The translations under genes and the position numbers were made by a program. A stretch of DNA of 64,000 nt from Knoellia sp. p5-6-4 (GTDB lineage: Bacteria; Actinomycetota; Actinomycetes; Actinomycetales; Dermatophilaceae): NCBI RefSeq assembly GCF_029222705.1, contig NZ_JARGZF010000003.1, positions 1-64,000 on the forward strand, given 5' to 3'. The notes under the pieces were generated by a model. The model had not been told where the DNA came from and ran no database searches. It was given only the letters and a program-made list of their open reading frames with translations. Positions 26,061 to 34,780 of the stretch are shown piece after piece; within the stretch, counting starts at the first letter, position 1, and the number at the start of each line of letters is the position of its first letter.

Positions 26061-26194
26061 CGCTCACCCCCCGGCTGACGTCCTTGTTCCCTCCTGCCGA
26101 GGGTGAACTATAGCCCGAGGAGCCGCCAAGGCAGCGCACAGCGCCCCCTCGGAGAGCTGGGCGCACGCGCGTCCAGGCGGAAGCCGCCAAGTCT

Positions 26195-26380
26195 GTGGAA
26201 GACAAGTGGACAACCGGCTACTCACTGTGGATATCCGGGGGATAAGGGGTGTGTGACGCAAGTCACATAATGAAATCTGATCAGCGTATTGCGTCCCAGA
26301 GACTAATGAGATTCTCGACAAAGGTTACAAACAGGACGAACGGGTGCGCCCTTGGCGTACACACCCTGTGGACAAGCGCG
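26195..26380. promoter_or_regulatory. AT-rich region with DnaA-box-like sequences
   Basis: Several DnaA-box-like nonamers lie here: TGTGGACAA near 26369 is exactly the actinobacterial consensus (reverse of TTGTCCACA), while AGTGGACAA near 26206 and TGTGGATAT near 26226 differ by one to two bases. The stretch is unusually AT-rich for the window. It may be a replication origin of the left element or simply a complex promoter region. Confidence 0.4.
26252..26267. promoter_or_regulatory. CRP/GlxR-type site
   Basis: TGTGACGCAAGTCACA fits the consensus TGTGA-N6-TCACA exactly. It lies between the operon that starts at 26060 (leftward) and the YjzC-like gene (rightward), so either could be cAMP-controlled. 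Confidence 0.6.
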
Positions 26381-26508
26381 AACGAACTACATCGGTGTCA
26401 TCCGGGACCGGTAAACTCTCTAGAGAGCACAAAACCCCGGCAACCAGTCGGGGGACCGGGCGCGGGGTTCGGTGTCTACTTTGGCGGGTAGGTCACTGAA
26501 TCTACACC

Positions 26509-26550
26509 GGTCACACCCTTGCGTTCCAATTGGGACGCAAGGGTGTGACC
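26509..26550. repeat. Long inverted repeat (19-bp arms)
   Basis: GGTCACACCCTTGCGTTCC faces GGGACGCAAGGGTGTGACC with a very short loop; one G-T pair is the only imperfection. It lies 63 bases before the YjzC-like gene. It could be a terminator, an RNA structure in the leader, or a DNA cruciform used by a mobile element. Confidence 0.65.
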
Positions 26551-26613
26551 GAGTCGTTGCCTGGCCTTCTAGTGCTCCAGACCGCTCCTTCGGGAGCAGA
26601 ACGGAGAGCCGTT

Positions 26614-26778
26614 ATGGCCTCGAACAACAAGCCGGGCCGCCCCGCGCCTGCATCCGGCCAGTACAGACAGCCCGGCCGCAAGACCGAGATCACGGCTATC
26701 AAGGGGAAGCCCTTGCCGCCGACGTCCAAGCCGGGACGCTCGTGGACGCTGGTCGACAAGACGAAGCACAAGTCCTGA
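26614..26778 (+). CDS. YjzC-like small protein
   Basis: 54 residues: SNNKPGRPAPASGQY, ITAIKGKPLPPTSKPG and LVDKTKHKS match the layout of YjzC-family small proteins (KPG-AP-SGQY ... GxPLPPTPKPG). The function of YjzC is unknown. GGAGAG precedes ATG 26614. One base separates its stop from the next gene. Confidence 0.7.
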   Translation: MASNNKPGRPAPASGQYRQPGRKTEITAIKGKPLPPTSKPGRSWTLVDKTKHKS

Positions 26779-26779
26779 C

Positions 26780-27058
26780 ATGGGCAACGGTTTCGAAATC
26801 AAGTTCAACGGCGACTGGGAGCGTGGCCTGAACCGCATGGTCCAGGCTCACGTCGACAAGCTCGCCAAAGAGGGCACCCGAGCGGCTGACCGAGTGCTTG
26901 CTTCCCATGGTGGTCAGCCGGTGGAAGTCGTGAAGCCGATCCTCCGGCGCGAACTGAAGCGCGCTGGCTTCGATGTCACCGACCCTGAGCTGACGGAGTA
27001 CGCCAAGCAGATCAGTGATGGGGGCCGCGTCGTCATTCAGGCCGACCGCGTCAAGTAG
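26780..27058 (+). CDS. Hypothetical protein
   Basis: 92 residues, soluble and charged, beginning with a short strand (FEIKFNGDW) then a helix (LNRMVQAHVDKLAKEGTRAA). No family is recognised. It forms a two-gene operon with the YjzC-like gene and ends at a strong hairpin terminator. Confidence 0.6.
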   Translation: MGNGFEIKFNGDWERGLNRMVQAHVDKLAKEGTRAADRVLASHGGQPVEVVKPILRRELKRAGFDVTDPELTEYAKQISDGGRVVIQADRVK

Positions 27059-27064
27059 CACGGC

Positions 27065-27101
27065 GGCAACGCCCCGCACCGTTTGGGTGTGGGGCGTTGC
27101 C
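27065..27101 (+). terminator. Hairpin terminator after the YjzC operon
   Basis: GGCAACGCCCC faces GGGGCGTTGCC with a 15-base loop that itself pairs partly. It begins 7 bases after the stop of the two-gene operon. Confidence 0.75.
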
Positions 27102-27209
27102 GTATGCGACGGCGCGCCTTGGCAGTGGCTGACAGTTGACAACTGGTTGGCAACCCGCCAGGGCGCAGAAGCACAAATATGCGGTCGCTCCCCATCTGAC
27201 CTGCGGAAA

Positions 27210-27257
27210 TGGTGGTGCCCCCGGCAGGATTCGAACCTGCGACACCCGCTTTAGGAG
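27210..27257 (-). repeat. attR of the AICE (3' end of tRNA-Arg)
   Basis: 48 bases identical to 40889-40936, covering the 3' part of tRNA-Arg from the anticodon loop to CCA. The tRNA does not continue after TTTAGGAG, so this is the far att site of the integrated element. An extra 14 bases (CTGACCTGCGGAAA) on the outside are also shared with the other end, offset by two bases. Confidence 0.9.
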
Positions 27258-27369
27258 TCCGACCTTGGCTCCGCGGTGTCTCGAGTTCCATTGCGCTGCA
27301 ACGGGTTTCGTACTGCTCTATACAGGCTGCTTGCGGCTGTTTCGGACCCTGCGGGTACCTCTGGGGTAC

Positions 27370-27837
27370 CTAGGACGATTGTGGGCCGGGTGCCAGACCC
27401 AAGGCGGCTTGGGCCTCGTTCGCGCGCCTGCGTACGGCGTTCGGTGGACCGATGAGATGGGGCACTTCGACCGGGTTCCCGGCGGCGCGGAGCTTGAGCA
27501 TCTTGAAGTACCCGGAGGTTGCTCCCCAGTTGATGGTGCCGCTGTAGCCGGTCGGCCTCACATTGGTGACGGAGTCTCGCGGGAACCTGCGCGTCCGGAG
27601 AATCCCGCGCGAACTGACCTGGTCGTCGTCGATCACAAGACCTATGCGCAGCGAGCGAACGATCAGCAGGACCTCCAGGGCGACGAACAGAAGGCCAGGG
27701 AAGATCTCTGCCCTGTCCGGACCGGGTGTCGGGTCGAACATGCCCCCGAGAGTCGCGCCCAGTCCGATCACCCACGTCCCGACATAGAGGGCACGTGCCA
27801 TCCGGCTGTAGACGTGCACTCTCCGCTTGACGCTCAC
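27370..27837 (-). CDS. Small membrane protein with PH-like domain
   Basis: About 155 residues. Two hydrophobic segments (ALYVGTWVIGLGATLGG and FPGLLFVALEVLLIV) are followed by a C-terminal domain typical of bacterial PH-like membrane proteins: VIDDDQVSSRGILRTRRFPR then SVTNVRPTGYSG. GTG 27837 is the likely start; an upstream in-frame start is possible. It lies just inside the left end of the AICE and is cargo of unknown role. Confidence 0.6.
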   Translation of the reverse strand: MSVKRRVHVYSRMARALYVGTWVIGLGATLGGMFDPTPGPDRAEIFPGLLFVALEVLLIVRSLRIGLVIDDDQVSSRGILRTRRFPRDSVTNVRPTGYSGTINWGATSGYFKMLKLRAAGNPVEVPHLIGPPNAVRRRANEAQAALGLAPGPQSS

Positions 27838-28077
27838 GGTGTGGATCCTAGGGCGACCACAGGCAGCCACCGACCCGATAGCGGAGCAGGGGAGCCTGCC
27901 GGAGTGGCCGGGTCAAGGGTGGCCGCAGGCCATCACGGAGTGACGCGTAGCGCCCTTGATGCGGTCCGGAGGCGGGCGGAGAGTGGAGCGCAGGGTCGGC
28001 GGCGTGAAGGTGAAACGCAAAGTTGCGGTGGTGTCTTCGTCCGCTGGTCTGGCAGTGTCCGCGAGACTGGCGCTGTG

Positions 28078-28500
28078 GTGAGTCGGCGCTGGATTCGAGA
28101 GCACTGGCCTTCAGACGTTGTGCCTGACGAACGCTTCGAGGGGTATAACGGCTCAATCGCCGAGATGCGCTGTGCGGGTGCTCGGGCGGGTTACGCGATG
28201 ATGGAGGTCCAGGACTGGGCGACCATCGAGGGCCACCTGTGGTGGAAGCGCCTGACGGGCGTTCAGGCGCTGCCGGCCCTGCACATGGCCTATTGGGATA
28301 AGGAGACGGCGGCGCAGCGTGACTATGCCTGGCCGGTGTGGTTCACGCATGACGCTGCTGGGGCCCACGCCATGTATGAGGAGTGCATCGCCTCGTCCTC
28401 CCTAACTTGGGATGGCGTGATCTACGAGCTGCATTGGCTTGCCGAGTCAGAGGCCGCGCGGGTCCGTGCAGAGCTCTTCTGGGAGCCAAAGGCGCCGTAG
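28078..28500 (+). CDS. Hypothetical protein
   Basis: About 140 residues. A Trp-rich region (WATIEGHLWWKRLTGVQALP) and two regular helices are visible, with no membrane segment. The family is not recognised. The reading frame stays open far upstream, but protein-like sequence starts around GTG 28078 (or 28075). It is cargo in the AICE, upstream of the TIR gene. Confidence 0.5.
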   Translation: MSRRWIREHWPSDVVPDERFEGYNGSIAEMRCAGARAGYAMMEVQDWATIEGHLWWKRLTGVQALPALHMAYWDKETAAQRDYAWPVWFTHDAAGAHAMYEECIASSSLTWDGVIYELHWLAESEAARVRAELFWEPKAP

Positions 28501-28622
28501 GCGTTCACATGTGGAAGATGCCCTGGCTGATGCAGCCAGGGCATCGTCGTATGCGCGGGGTGCGGTGGGGTGCGCGCAGGGCGCGAAGCGCCCGGAGCGC
28601 GGGGCCCCATCGCGGGGCCCCC

Positions 28623-28666
28623 GCGGCGGCGAAGCCGCTCTTGAGCCATGTGAAGAAAGTACTCAC
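28623..28666 (+). repeat. Dispersed repeat, copy B
   Basis: About 44 bases with core CTTGAGCCATGTGAAGAAAG followed by TACTCAC, preceded by a GC-rich hairpin (GGGGCCCC-ATCGC-GGGGCCCC). It matches copy A at 18459-18498 with a one-base insertion and few changes, although the surroundings differ. Confidence 0.6.
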
Positions 28667-28916
28667 GGCCGGCTCCGGACACGTGGTCCGAGACACCGTG
28701 AACAACCGACGTCCTGTGGTGTTCGAGACGATGGGCGGGATGCCGGACGGAGGGCGTCCCTGGGCCCTCGGGGAGTCTGGCGCTCTATTCTTGCGGCTCG
28801 AAGCGCAACGGGCATCTCTCGCATAGCCTGTGCGCCGAGTAGTCGGTGAGGCGAGCCTGTCTCCGATTTGACGCAAGTGAACCTCCGGGCGAGCGGAGGG
28901 GACGACGTGAGTAGGG

Positions 28917-29855
28917 ATGAGCATGGAATCGGAGAACAAGGTTTTCATCAGCTGGTCCGGGAGCCCGTCTAAGGAGATCGCACTGGCGATGAGGGCATGG
29001 CTGAAGGACATCTTTGACGACATCGCTCCTTGGGTCTCCGACGCCGACATCGAGGCGGGGTCGCGGAGTATGGCGGACATCGAGACTGCCTTGAAGGACG
29101 CGAAAATCGGAATCATCATCACGACCAAAGCGAACATGGAGAAGCCGTGGCTCAATTTCGAGGCCGGGGCCCTGAGCAAGGAGGTCGGCGAGGAGAAGAG
29201 CCGCGTCATCCCGCTGCTCATCGACTTCGGAAGTCCGGCGGAGCTCACTGGTCCGATGAACATCCTGCAAGCGTGCATGTTCGACGAAGATGGGCTGACC
29301 CGGCTGCTTAAAAGCCTCTACATCGCTTTCGGTATGGACGAGTCCAAGGCCGAGCGTCGGATAAAGGTCTACTGGTCACAACTCGAGGACCAGGTGGCTT
29401 CAATTCTCGAACGTCATGAATCGGGGTCCACGATTGCGAGCGACGAGTCAGCAGGGGCATCCGATGCAGCCGATAATTCGCGTCGCAGCGACGAGTCAAT
29501 GCTCGAGGAGATGCTGCAGATCCTGCGCGGGATGAGAGATGGCGACGTTGCAGTCCGGTCGATCGTGAGGAGTCTTCCTGTGCGGATGCCAGAGGTGCAA
29601 CCGCGACGCGACCTCGTGAAGGATGTGCGGCGATGGGTTGCGAGCTCGGGCCTCGACGACATTTTGGGCAAGTATCGGGTCAAGACTGAGGTCGCCCTCG
29701 GGGACCATCGATATGAGGTGGCCGTGATTACGGGTTCTAGGCTCGGCCAACAAACAATGAACCAGTTGACCACCGACCTTTGTGCCTATCTGGGAACGCA
29801 ATCTGCGGTGGTGATGGGAGATGGGGCGATTATCACGGGCGTCCAAGCAGGCTAA
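28917..29855 (+). CDS. TIR-domain protein
   Basis: 312 residues. Residues 8-130 form a bacterial TIR domain: VFISWSGSPSKEIALAM, then SDADIEAGSRSMADIE, then the helix with WLNFEAGALSKEVG, whose glutamate (near residue 82) is where TIR NADases have their catalytic residue. A linker and a C-terminal domain of about 100 residues (RRDLVKDVRRWVASSG onward) are not recognised. It may degrade NAD+ on phage sensing, but no Thoeris, Argonaute or CBASS partner gene is adjacent. ATG 28923 is an alternative start. Confidence 0.82.
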   Translation: MSMESENKVFISWSGSPSKEIALAMRAWLKDIFDDIAPWVSDADIEAGSRSMADIETALKDAKIGIIITTKANMEKPWLNFEAGALSKEVGEEKSRVIPLLIDFGSPAELTGPMNILQACMFDEDGLTRLLKSLYIAFGMDESKAERRIKVYWSQLEDQVASILERHESGSTIASDESAGASDAADNSRRSDESMLEEMLQILRGMRDGDVAVRSIVRSLPVRMPEVQPRRDLVKDVRRWVASSGLDDILGKYRVKTEVALGDHRYEVAVITGSRLGQQTMNQLTTDLCAYLGTQSAVVMGDGAIITGVQAG

Positions 29856-29929
29856 ACGGCGGGGCCTTGACTCCGGGCATACCGGCATTGGAGCAGCACG
29901 GACCGGCAGAGAGGCAGGAGGGTGAACTG

Positions 29930-30178
29930 GTGACTCGCGAGTTAGTCGTTGTCGACAGCCCCGGCGGAATTCAACCTCACTTGGCCGACGCCGCCACACT
30001 GATGGATCCTGATGCGAGCACGCTTTGCGGCAACATGATCGGGAGGCCAAGCAGAACCTGGTTCGCCCTTGCTGGATGCAAACGCTGTGCGCGATCTGCG
30101 CTGTGCGCTGGTGACACTGCGTTGGTTGACGTAGACGGCGAAGAGATCGACCTCGCGGAGGTCCCGCGCTCGCTCTGA
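29930..30178 (+). CDS. Small cysteine-motif hypothetical protein
   Basis: 82 residues. The C-terminal half has cysteines in a metal-site-like spacing (STLCGNMI, then GCKRCARSALC). AGGAGG lies about 8 bases before GTG 29930. No family is recognised; small Cys4 proteins like this are common on actinobacterial elements. It is convergent with the AbiTii gene. Confidence 0.55.
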   Translation: MTRELVVVDSPGGIQPHLADAATLMDPDASTLCGNMIGRPSRTWFALAGCKRCARSALCAGDTALVDVDGEEIDLAEVPRSL

Positions 30179-30240
30179 TTTGGCGCCGAATCAAGCAGCA
30201 GAGTCAAGGGTGCCCTTAGCGCACACGAAATCATCGCCAC

Positions 30241-31059
30241 TCAGAGAGGATTCCACCCCTGCCACGTTGCAACACCGACCGCTCCAGCCACGATGGTTGA
30301 GGCTCCGACCAGGAAGCCCCACGGCCCACGGATCCAGGCAGGGAGGCGCGTGCTCTGACTTGAGTTACCGCCGCCGACGGTTGCAATGGCAGTGGCCGGC
30401 GCGGCTCCCGAGGATTGGGATGTCGTGACGTTAATGACGCTTCGCTTTGCGTTGTGGAGGACCACGCTCACAGCCTGATTGGCCGCCTCAGGAGTCGGCA
30501 GTTGCTGACTGTCGAGTCCGGCCGCGCGCATCTCCGCGACGAGTGAAACGAGTGCTGTGCGCGTTCGGTCAAGCACCCCGAGGACTGAGTTGGCTGAGAC
30601 CTGCCAATAGACCGCGCTGATGCTGTTTCCATAGGGCGCCTCGTGATTCATGATGCGAGCCAAGTCGGGCATTGCCGCGTCTTGGATTCGGACGAACCCC
30701 TTTCGGCTGTTGTTAACCATGTCCTCGAGTTGAGCGACTCCGAAGCGCAGATCGACCTCCTCTTTGATGGCCTCTTGGGCAAATTCAGGCAGTGAACTGT
30801 GGGCGATCTGTTGGCCAGTTATGATGGCGTGCATTGTCGCGCCATCGATGGCAATCATGGCTCCGACGGTTCTGTATTCCGGCAACTCGTCGTCTGGTCC
30901 GTAGCCGTCTAGCTCGCGCCTCGCCCAGTCACGCAGTTCCGTGGAACCGGCTCTGCCGCCGAGGGCGACACACTTACGAAGGGTGTCGGCAAGTGGCACC
31001 GAACTGTCCAGTGCTCCGTTTTCGATCTGGGCGAGTAAGCCGTCCGAAGACTTAGCCAC
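30241..31059 (-). CDS. AbiTii-domain protein
   Basis: 272 residues. The N-terminal 60 residues match the AbiTii domain (LLAQIENGALDSSVPLADTL then ELRDWARRELDGYGPDDELP). The middle is helical, and the C-terminus has one membrane segment (GFLVGASTIVAGAVGVATW). AbiTii was named from abortive infection proteins; its mechanism is not known. GTG 31059 with GAGAGG upstream is the likely start. It sits directly downstream of the ATPase-HEPN pair on the same strand, 99 bases away. Confidence 0.78.
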   Translation of the reverse strand: MAKSSDGLLAQIENGALDSSVPLADTLRKCVALGGRAGSTELRDWARRELDGYGPDDELPEYRTVGAMIAIDGATMHAIITGQQIAHSSLPEFAQEAIKEEVDLRFGVAQLEDMVNNSRKGFVRIQDAAMPDLARIMNHEAPYGNSISAVYWQVSANSVLGVLDRTRTALVSLVAEMRAAGLDSQQLPTPEAANQAVSVVLHNAKRSVINVTTSQSSGAAPATAIATVGGGNSSQSTRLPAWIRGPWGFLVGASTIVAGAVGVATWQGWNPL

Positions 31060-31158
31060 GTGGACACCTCTCTGTCGGTTGTGTAGTGCGGGCAGCGCAG
31101 TCCGCTGGAGTGTGGGGGACGGCACTGTGGACAGGCAGATTCTGTGGCATCGGTTAGA

Positions 31159-32286
31159 TCACCGATGGAGTTTGCGGTCCAAAATGCGCTGCCACTTACG
31201 GACGGTCGATAGATCGCCGTCCTGAAGGAGGCGCATGTGAGACAGCCGATTGCGGACTGGAAGCACCTCCATTGCCAACTTCGTCCAGACAATCTCTTCA
31301 ACGCCTAGGCCGCCGAACTCAGGTCGTCGTCGAAGCTCCAAGAGTTCGCCAAGGGACAACCATTCGAGGGGATCCCGGAGTTCTCGAATGCTCTTGGCCG
31401 CGGCATATGCGTCGCCCTTGGCCCTCTCAAGAGTTTTGGTCGGAAGGTCGCCATTCAGCGCCTCCTGCCTCCAGGTGGCGCCCCAGAGAGTTCTAGCTCG
31501 TGCGCGGATAGCTCGCCGAAGGGTTCGCTCCAGCGACCATACGGCGCCGAATGTCTCGTTCATGGACCTAGGCGTATGCGTCATGGCGGCAAGGGCGTCC
31601 GCGAGGGCTTCTCTGAGCTCGCCGTGCCTAGTCGGCATTGTCCATTTGAAGTCCTCGCCCTGAAGTTGGACGAGCCCGGCACCGCAGAGGGCCTCCAGCA
31701 CTCGGGGCGTAGGGAGGGTCAGAGCCTCATCGCGTGTGCACATTGACTCGAACAGCGCATGGTCCAGGGACGCGAGAACTTCGTCCCCCAGTTCCTCCAA
31801 GATGCAGGCAAGAGTCTGCCAAAGATCTTGGTTGGGACGTTCAGCGTGGATGGGCAGGACCGCGGCGGGGTCCCCCCTCTCGCGACTGACAGGCGTCGCC
31901 AGCGGAGGCAGGAGCAGTTTTGCGTCCTCCAACAACGAGCTGCCCGGAACAGCGGGATATCGGATCCGGGGGTATCGAGACACCAGGACGACGTTGATGC
32001 TTCTGTCCAGGTCTGAACTAACGCGCTCTCGCAGAAGGCCGAGGCCGTTGCCCGCGGAATCGGAGCACATCGACTCCACGTCGGTGAGCACCACTCGAAT
32101 GGGTCCGTCGTCAAGGGTCTCGGCCAAGTAGTCCGAGACCGTCATGACATGCTCCGAAACAGCGGTGAAGCCGGTTCTCAAGGGCTCATGGGCGTAACCG
32201 ACCAGCGCCAGAACCAGGCCGTATCGCGAGGACTGCTGGGATACATCCTCGATCCACTGGGAGAGATACGAGGAATCGCTGCTCAC
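31159..32286 (-). CDS. HEPN-motif protein, partner of the ATPase
   Basis: 375 residues. The C-terminal 60 residues contain [20 protein letters not shown], an Rx4H motif of HEPN ribonucleases in a context like Swt1-type HEPN domains (residue about 344). The N-terminal part alternates strands and helices ([40 protein letters not shown]) like a P-loop NTPase fold without a Walker A. The GTG start overlaps the ATPase stop (GTGA), so both are made together. The likely role is a nucleic-acid-cutting effector held or triggered by the ATPase; this is inference. Confidence 0.7.
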   Translation of the reverse strand: MSSDSSYLSQWIEDVSQQSSRYGLVLALVGYAHEPLRTGFTAVSEHVMTVSDYLAETLDDGPIRVVLTDVESMCSDSAGNGLGLLRERVSSDLDRSINVVLVSRYPRIRYPAVPGSSLLEDAKLLLPPLATPVSRERGDPAAVLPIHAERPNQDLWQTLACILEELGDEVLASLDHALFESMCTRDEALTLPTPRVLEALCGAGLVQLQGEDFKWTMPTRHGELREALADALAAMTHTPRSMNETFGAVWSLERTLRRAIRARARTLWGATWRQEALNGDLPTKTLERAKGDAYAAAKSIRELRDPLEWLSLGELLELRRRPEFGGLGVEEIVWTKLAMEVLPVRNRLSHMRLLQDGDLSTVRKWQRILDRKLHR

Positions 32287-34139
32287 ATCAGCTCCAGAAG
32301 TGAGTTGAGCGAATAGCCGCGATCCGCTCGGTGCACGAGCCCAAGGTTCAACAGGTGGTCGAGCGCCTGGGGCTCAGTCTCGGCCAGGGTCCCGAAGTCG
32401 TTAGGAGAATCCATCAGAATTTCGAGCAGAATCGCCTCTGTCGCGTAGTAGCGACGCACGTGGTCGACCATCTCGCCGACGTTGCCTGTGACGGATGCCT
32501 TCCAAGGCAGCAGAGCGTGCAGGACCTCGGATCGCGTGATTCGGCGACGGTAGACGTCTATGGGTAAGTCACTGACCACTCGAGAGGCAAGGTTCCGGTA
32601 GAGAAATGCATGGCCACCCGAAGCGTCAAACAGAGCTTCGAGAGCGCCAGCCTCAATCTCGATGCCCATTTTCGCCCCGATTGACGTGGCTAGTTCGTCA
32701 GCCTCAGATCTCTCGAATGGTCCAAGGTAGTGAGCCTTGGCCCATGAAAAGAGCGGGTTTGGGCGACCGTAAAGCCGTCCGCCCTCGATGATGGCGCTGG
32801 TGAGCCCTGACAAAACGAATGTGAAGTTGGGCGTCTCCTGCACCAGGCTGCGAAGTGCTCCGAGCATCTGCGCTACTTGAGGCATGGCCCCTTCGGCTAC
32901 ATCGATCTGGTCTGCAGGCGTCAGATACTCGATCTCATCGAGGAGAAGCAGGATCGCTACGCCGTCAGCGTCTAGTTTCCCAAGTAGGGTTTGGAGCGCC
33001 GTCTTCATCTCCACGATGGTGGGCGTCTTGGAGAGCTGCGCTAGCTCTTGGGTTCGAAGTCCACGCTCTTTCAAGGCCACCAGAAGCCTGCGGCGTAGTT
33101 CGGCCAAGATGTCGGGCGTGGGGTCGGCTGGGGGCGACGGAAATGCCTCCAAGTCCATCAGAATCGTCACCGTGTTCGTCGACTGCAGCATGTCTGAGAG
33201 CTGCATCAGCACGCTGGTCTTGCCTGCTTTTCGGAGGCCAAACACGCCTGCGACGCGCTGGTTCTTGACGTCGTCCCGCAGGGTTTGAAGAAGCGTGCGC
33301 CGGCCGAAGAATCGGCTCCCACGGACGGGGGTCGTCTCATAGAATAGATCGCGGCTGTAAATGTAATCCCGGATGAGGGAGATGAACGACAACGCATCCT
33401 CTCCCATTTCAGCCTCAAGTGGGATCGCCATAACTTCCGGCCTTGACCAGTCATCGAGCTTGACCCGAAGGCGGGGGTCGGGGGCGCTCAAGAACAAGAG
33501 ATCTGGGGACACCTCGCGGCCGAGGCGGTTGAGGACATTGCGTGCTGTTTGGTATGTCCTGACCTGGATGTCCCGGTGCGGGCTATAGAAGAGGACGACT
33601 TCACGCGTCAGGCCGAAAGCTGCTTCGATGGCGCCGCTGAATCGGACAAGAGCGATGCCGCAATCCTGGAAGCCGGACTCCTTGCACAAGCCAGCAAAAA
33701 CGACCTGTGACCCGAGTTTCCGCAGTGACTCGCGGTGCCGCATGAACTCGGGGAAACGGCGCCCCAAGCGCTCAACGTTCTTGGCGAGATCTGGGCTACT
33801 GGGCTCGGGTATGGCCCCTGCCCGCCAACTGTTGTAGATGGAGGCCGGAGTCGTGGCAGGTGCGCCTTGGGGCAGTCCCGGAGGCTGCACTTCCCTCGAA
33901 GGGCGAACGGGGGCGGGTCGAGGCGTCGGACGAGGAGCGGGCCGAGGTGTCGAACGAGCAGCGGCGCGAGGAATGTTCCTGGACCCCGCGAGCTCTTGTC
34001 TGATTCGTCGGACCACTGGCGGGTCAATCGTGCTTGAGGCTGATCGAACGAACTCGCCTTGGCTCTTTATGTAGGCAAGCAGCGTCTTGGAGTCCACGCC
34101 AAGTTCCTTGGCCAGCTCGTAGACCCTGATCTTCGCCAT
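32283..34139 (-). CDS. IF2N-AAA ATPase of a putative defence system
   Basis: 618 residues. The first 50 ([20 protein letters not shown], then [20 protein letters not shown]) match the N-terminal domain of translation factor IF-2. A Pro/Arg linker follows, then an unassigned domain (about 110-260), then an ATPase with Walker [10 protein letters not shown] (near residue 303) and Walker [14 protein letters not shown] (near 400), like ORC/STAND-type ATPase_2 proteins, and probably a winged helix at the end. GGAGGGG precedes ATG 34139. It is coupled with the HEPN gene. Confidence 0.78.
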   Translation of the reverse strand: MAKIRVYELAKELGVDSKTLLAYIKSQGEFVRSASSTIDPPVVRRIRQELAGSRNIPRAAARSTPRPAPRPTPRPAPVRPSREVQPPGLPQGAPATTPASIYNSWRAGAIPEPSSPDLAKNVERLGRRFPEFMRHRESLRKLGSQVVFAGLCKESGFQDCGIALVRFSGAIEAAFGLTREVVLFYSPHRDIQVRTYQTARNVLNRLGREVSPDLLFLSAPDPRLRVKLDDWSRPEVMAIPLEAEMGEDALSFISLIRDYIYSRDLFYETTPVRGSRFFGRRTLLQTLRDDVKNQRVAGVFGLRKAGKTSVLMQLSDMLQSTNTVTILMDLEAFPSPPADPTPDILAELRRRLLVALKERGLRTQELAQLSKTPTIVEMKTALQTLLGKLDADGVAILLLLDEIEYLTPADQIDVAEGAMPQVAQMLGALRSLVQETPNFTFVLSGLTSAIIEGGRLYGRPNPLFSWAKAHYLGPFERSEADELATSIGAKMGIEIEAGALEALFDASGGHAFLYRNLASRVVSDLPIDVYRRRITRSEVLHALLPWKASVTGNVGEMVDHVRRYYATEAILLEILMDSPNDFGTLAETEPQALDHLLNLGLVHRADRGYSLNSLLELM

Positions 34140-34277
34140 GTCCCCTCCACTCCCAGGCAGACAGAGTGGTGCCCCCTGTCGCCGCGCACAGGCTACCCAC
34201 AGGAGGTGCGACGCCGCGGGACCTCATCCGTTGGGCTCGTCAAACCGCGGCCAGCGCCAGGGATAGCAGGTGCCCGT

Positions 34278-34724
34278 TTACTGTGTGGGGTTCTGCCTCA
34301 GCAGGGACGCTCCATCGTGCGCGCGGATCGCGGGTCCTGATTGGGCCAGTGCGTCGGTGATCCGAGCGGCGTATGCCTCGAGCATGGAGTCCGGCAGTTG
34401 GGAGTGTGGATGCCAGGCGACCTCAGCTGCTTCCGGGGACTCCTCGCTTGGCTTGGATGCGAGTTGACTGCGAAAGACAAGGGCGACGATTCCAAGGTTC
34501 ATGTTCTTGTAAACGCCGGTCAGGGGGCCCACCGCGATCTCGGCCCCGGTCTCCTCGCGGACTTCTCGACGGAGCCCATCTTCAATGGTCTCTTCGAGCT
34601 CCAGCACACCGCCGGGAGGCTCCCAGCGCCCATTGTCGCGGCGCTTGATGAGCAGGACGTTCTCACCGGTGTCGTCGAAGATCGCCGCCGCGACGCTGAC
34701 TGAGTGGCGCGGTGTGTCGCTCAT
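34278..34724 (-). CDS. NUDIX hydrolase (Pif-like)
   Basis: 148 residues with a complete Nudix box, GGVLELEETIEDGLRREV then REETGAEI (GX5EX7REUXEEXGU). In the related element pSAM2, the transfer-immunity protein Pif carries a Nudix motif, and AICEs usually have such a gene beside the GntR regulator, as here. It may block redundant transfer between cells that already carry the element. It is divergent from the GntR gene. Confidence 0.85.
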   Translation of the reverse strand: MSDTPRHSVSVAAAIFDDTGENVLLIKRRDNGRWEPPGGVLELEETIEDGLRREVREETGAEIAVGPLTGVYKNMNLGIVALVFRSQLASKPSEESPEAAEVAWHPHSQLPDSMLEAYAARITDALAQSGPAIRAHDGASLLRQNPTQ

Positions 34725-34780
34725 GGGGTCACCTCCATCTGCCAGAGTGTAGGCAGTACGGACGACTGGAGGAGTGAGCC

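Noticed and set aside
27210-27257. A second tRNA-Arg gene
   Set aside because: The sequence stops matching a tRNA at the anticodon loop; the 5' half is absent, so it is an att site.
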